DNA of 7,001 bases from Nitrospinota bacterium. Lineage in GTDB: Bacteria; Nitrospirota; Nitrospiria; Nitrospirales; UBA8639. The notes beneath the pieces were generated by a model. The model worked only from the letters and a program-made list of their open reading frames with translations. It did no database searches and was not told where the DNA came from. Position numbers and translations under genes: made by a program. Location of the stretch: NCBI GenBank assembly GCA_022561525.1, contig JADFRB010000101.1:1-7001 (forward strand), in the 5' to 3' direction. Below are positions 5,053-7,001 of this stretch, in pieces (the first letter of the stretch is position 1; each line of letters starts with the position of its first letter).

Positions 5053-5946
5053 ATGTTTGAAAGAATTATCCTCTTTGGTGCTGGATCATCCTATGGGGCC
5101 AGAAAGCCATCTCCGCCACTGGGAAAATGACTGCATGGTTACGTAAAAAAATACCTTAAAAAGAAGTGGGATGAATTGGATGCTTTCGAGGATGACGGAG
5201 GCCTTTCAGAACAAGTTCGTCAAAAATTGAACCAATATCTTGAGGACACGACATCCTATGAATTGCTGGCAAGCAAGCTAGTAAAAGAAAATCAAAAGGA
5301 GTTGCTTCAAAAGCTTAATTTTCTTCTGGCTGGGTCTATGACACCCCCCATTAATCCACTCATTCAAAACGATGAACCTAGAGTAGACGATACATTTGTT
5401 GAGAAATGTGATCTCTATGATGATTTTTTGAGGAAAAGAATCCTTCATCCCCAAGGATCCATAGCTTGCTCTTTTATCACACTTAACTACGACTGTCTTC
5501 TCGAACGTGCCATTTGTCGTACATTGTGTAATGGTCCACAAGATGGGGAAGGGCAATGTCTTTGCACACACGTTAATTATCCTTTCATTAGGAACCTTCG
5601 CAATGGCATTGAAGTATTAAAATCCCATGGATCAATTCACTGGGTTGGAAATTTAGTTGGACGGGTGAGGATTGGAGCCGATGGCCAAAGAAGTTATGAG
5701 GTTGAGGTTGTGAGATCACCACTAGATAGCATTGATCCCCAAGATCCGGAAATTCTCATTCTTGCAAATTTTGCTCCGGGAAAGGAACCTCAAGCCAACC
5801 ATGAGACATTAAAGGATGTTCAAAAACTAGCAATAGAACGGATAGGCAAGGCCAAAATGATTGAAATTATTGGCGTACATTTGCCCACTAATTCATTAGA
5901 CGATCCGAAAATGATATGCCTTCCTTCATGGAAACTCATCGGGTGA
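5053..5946 (+). pseudogene. SIR2-like (NADase-type) gene, broken by a TGA and cut at its 3' end
   Basis: From ATG 5053 the frame reads MFERIILFGAGSSYGARKP and PPLGK, a SIR2-type Rossmann start with the GAGxS nucleotide loop. It then meets TGA at 5128-5130 (codon 26) and continues in the same frame as LHGYVKKYLKKKWDEL and onward. Later motifs match SIR2-like proteins: FITLNYDCLLE (Asn at about codon 145) and LKSHGSIHW (His at about codon 192), the usual Asn and His of the NAD site, and a Rossmann end AKMIEIIGVHLP. SIR2-like domains hydrolyse NAD in several phage-defence systems; a standalone role here is only inferred. After DDPKM (about 5907-5914) the frame enters antisense ParE sequence and stops at 5946, so its real C-terminus is missing. 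A TTG start at 5176 would omit the nucleotide loop. No strong Shine-Dalgarno site is seen. Confidence 0.75.
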
Positions 5947-6122
5947 CCTGGGAGTTCTCTCCGTGGCCGCCCGCGTTTTGGATTCTTCGCCAGAAAGGTC
6001 ATTCGGGCGTCTAATTTACGCAAATAGGTATCGGCTTGTTCGGGGCCCCATCGATCATCGCTAAAATTCCAAATTTCTAAAAGATCCAAATCTGCGGCTG
6101 GGGTAAGCTTGACGATCGCCAT
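5820..6122 (-). pseudogene. RelE/ParE-type toxin, 3' end replaced
   Basis: Residues 1 to about 72 are a good ParE-type toxin: MAIVKLTPAADLDLLEIWNF, then DRWGPEQADTYLRKLD, FLAKNPKRGRPRRELPG, and FHEGRHIIF. These match the family's W-G-QA-Y helix, NP-GRPR-E segment and GRH-I-F strand. ParE-type toxins poison DNA gyrase and are neutralised by a cognate antitoxin; the target of this copy is unknown. After GRHIIF the usual last strand (a YR... / VRVLH type segment) is absent. The frame instead runs through 5820-5910 as the reverse complement of the SIR2-like gene, giving about 28 unrelated residues. The genuine part is therefore about 5911-6122. ATG at 6120-6122 follows the antitoxin stop by 6 nt, the usual operon arrangement. 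The product is probably inactive. Confidence 0.75.
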
Positions 6123-6128
6123 CGTTCG

Positions 6129-6218
6129 CTATTTCTTCTTTCGCTTTTTGCGAGATTTCGCCTCGGCAATAATATCCTCAACCGAACGATGACTATACTC
6201 ACCACGGTCTGCCTGATC
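6129..6218 (-). pseudogene. C-terminal remnant of the antitoxin partner
   Basis: On the minus strand a frame ending at TAG 6129-6131, six bases before the toxin ATG, reads DQADRGEYSHRSVEDIIAEA and then a basic tail KSRKKRKKK. Such a C-terminal toxin-binding tail placed just before a ParE-type gene is what a ParD-like or similar antitoxin leaves. The N-terminal DNA-binding half is missing: beyond about 6215 the DNA is coding on the other strand (a GAF domain), the antitoxin frame has no ATG, and it reaches a stop near 6275. I infer truncation at about 6214-6222. The antitoxin subfamily cannot be told from this tail. Confidence 0.55.
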
Positions 6219-6440
6219 GATACGGATTCGGACCAACGGCTCAGGACTTCGGAAAGCGTGAAGAAGTACAAGATCCAGTCAGTCCTTTGCGTGCCCATGG
6301 GCACGAATCCGGTGAAGGGGCTAATTTACGCTTCGCGGGGTCGCAAGAGCGGCTTTTTTGGTCCCGAGGATCTGGAGTTTCTCACCGCGATCTCGGTGTA
6401 CGCGGCCCTCGACCTCGACCCGAGGTCGCGTTCGCAATGA
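6189..6440 (+). pseudogene. GAF-domain fragment
   Basis: The plus-strand frame carries the second half of a GAF domain: SDQRLRTSESVKKYKIQ, then SVLCVPMGTNPVKGLIYASR and FFGPEDLEFLTAISVYAALD. This is the usual order of CVP strand, G-iyas strand, F-pEDleFL helix and final helix. GAF domains bind small ligands in sensor kinases, FHA/sigma-54 regulators and nucleotide cyclases, so the parent was probably a regulator. The first half of the domain is absent. The ATG at 6189 lies inside the antitoxin remnant and is not a native start, so the genuine part begins at about 6219. The end is also odd: after the last helix come only PRSRSQ and TGA at 6438-6440, overlapping a perfect hairpin at 6410-6428. 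It converges on the LarA-like gene. Confidence 0.55.
6410..6428. repeat. Perfect 8-bp inverted repeat with 3-nt loop
   Basis: CGACCTCG (6410-6417) and CGAGGTCG (6421-6428) form a very stable GC-rich hairpin between the convergent ends of the GAF fragment and the LarA-like gene, inside the last codons of the GAF frame. It could act as a two-way transcription barrier, but there is no T-tract on either strand. Confidence 0.5.
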
Positions 6441-6473
6441 TGAGGATGGAAGCAGGGACGCCCACGTTGGATC

Positions 6474-7001
6474 TCACGCAGGAAGGGAACACATGATGAT
6501 CGGCGGACAATGATAATAATATACCTTCGGCTGCGCTCCGACGAAATCCGTGGCCATGCCGATAGCGGCGTCCATCGAAGGCGCGGAGTCGAAACCAAGG
6601 TGTTGGGCGGACAGCTCACTCGACGGCTGTACCACGATGAGCTTGCCCAGGTGGGCCATGCCGTGAGCGCCCCAATACCACATGTAGAACGGATGCACGC
6701 CGTGGTACGCATAGGAATTTCGGTACGAATCGATGTACCGCTCGTTTTCTGCGTAGGACGCCTCGAACCGATGTTCAAGCTCGCGGGGATCGCTCGTCTG
6801 CGGCAGCAGTTCGTTGAAAAAGTCCTGGTAAGCGGTGTGCTGAACGCGGCAGAACTCGTTCTCGAGCGGATGATCGATAATCATCACGCCGCCCTTTCGG
6901 ACCAGAGGGCGATTGCGATAAAAATTGAAGAAGTATCCGGCAGAAAGGCATCGCACGAGTATCGGGTTCAGCGGCGAGTCGATGTTGTAGGGGCTAATCC
7001 C
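6474..7001 (-). CDS. LarA-like (lactate racemase domain, DUF2088 type) protein, C-terminal part
   Basis: The minus-strand frame is open from the right edge to TGA 6474-6476, giving 175 residues of a longer protein. A GTG at 6956 is the first possible start, but SPYNIDSPLNPILVRC reads on upstream without a stop, so the true start is outside. Recognisable features are GYFFNFYRNRPLVRKGGVMI, then FEASYAENERYIDSYRNSYA, and YHGVHPFYMWYWGAHGMAHL. These match, from memory, the C-terminal half of lactate-racemase-domain proteins. Canonical LarA uses a nickel-pincer cofactor bound by N-terminal histidines and a lysine, which are not in this window, so lactate racemase activity cannot be claimed. The last segment YYYHCPPIIMCSLPA looks like a natural C-terminus. 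It converges on the GAF fragment. Confidence 0.7.
   Translation of the reverse strand, partial: GISPYNIDSPLNPILVRCLSAGYFFNFYRNRPLVRKGGVMIIDHPLENEFCRVQHTAYQDFFNELLPQTSDPRELEHRFEASYAENERYIDSYRNSYAYHGVHPFYMWYWGAHGMAHLGKLIVVQPSSELSAQHLGFDSAPSMDAAIGMATDFVGAQPKVYYYHCPPIIMCSLPA

Noticed and set aside
5128..5130. TGA as selenocysteine or recoded codon
   Set aside because: No selenocysteine insertion-like hairpin is evident right after it, the position is not a redox site in SIR2-like proteins, and TGA is a normal stop in the barrel-context genes here (for example thioredoxin); a nonsense mutation is simpler.
6326..6778. 150-residue minus-strand ORF
   Set aside because: Out-of-frame shadow of the LarA-like gene and GAF fragment, dominated by Arg, Ser and Thr.
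1..7001. CRISPR array, tRNA or rRNA gene
   Set aside because: No regularly spaced direct repeats, and no recognisable tRNA cloverleaf or rRNA core sequences were seen on either strand.

Overview
The window looks like bacterial chromosomal DNA with bacterial Shine-Dalgarno sites and short intergenic gaps. TGA is the stop codon of several clear genes, so a normal bacterial code is expected. The phylum cannot be proven from this sequence. A DUF5069-type gene, a thioredoxin and a zinc-free MDR oxidoreductase in a medium-GC background would fit an environmental lineage such as Nitrospirota, but this is only an impression. Base composition changes along the window: positions 1 to about 2200 are visibly AT-rich, 2340-4890 is GC-richer, the SIR2-like gene (5053-5910) is intermediate, and 5910-7001 is GC-rich again.

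Left part (1-2200), sparse and accessory-like. It holds the 3' end of a small membrane protein gene that enters from the left edge and a long nearly gene-free stretch with inverted repeats. On the minus strand there are two small tandem ORFs: a probably frameshifted secreted or membrane protein and a previously unlisted 48-residue single-span membrane protein at 977-1123. On the plus strand there is a 102-residue lysine-rich protein of unknown function. A 132-bp MITE-like element with 16-bp perfect terminal inverted repeats lies at 2070-2201.

Middle part (2344-4884), an intact minus-strand gene run read from 4884 downward: DUF5069-type protein, zinc-independent quinone-oxidoreductase-like MDR enzyme, thioredoxin, and a small protein probably of the dimeric alpha/beta-barrel type. 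The order and spacing suggest a co-transcribed redox or detoxification unit. A promoter-like TATAAT and two GC-rich hairpins lie upstream; the second hairpin is followed by a T-rich tract on the plus strand and has no plus-strand gene to terminate.

Right part (5053-7001), a graveyard of gene pieces. A SIR2-like (NADase-type, defence-associated family) gene is broken by an in-frame TGA at codon 26 and loses its 3' end at about 5910. There it abuts, head-on, a ParE-type toxin gene that loses its own 3' end at the same point. The toxin is preceded by the C-terminal part of its antitoxin, which is cut at about 6215 and joined to the second half of a GAF domain on the plus strand. Finally, the C-terminal part of a LarA-like (lactate racemase domain) protein runs in from the right edge on the minus strand. 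The most notable finding is this patchwork: a toxin-antitoxin fragment truncated on both sides, inserted between remnants of a SIR2 defence-type gene and a GAF gene.
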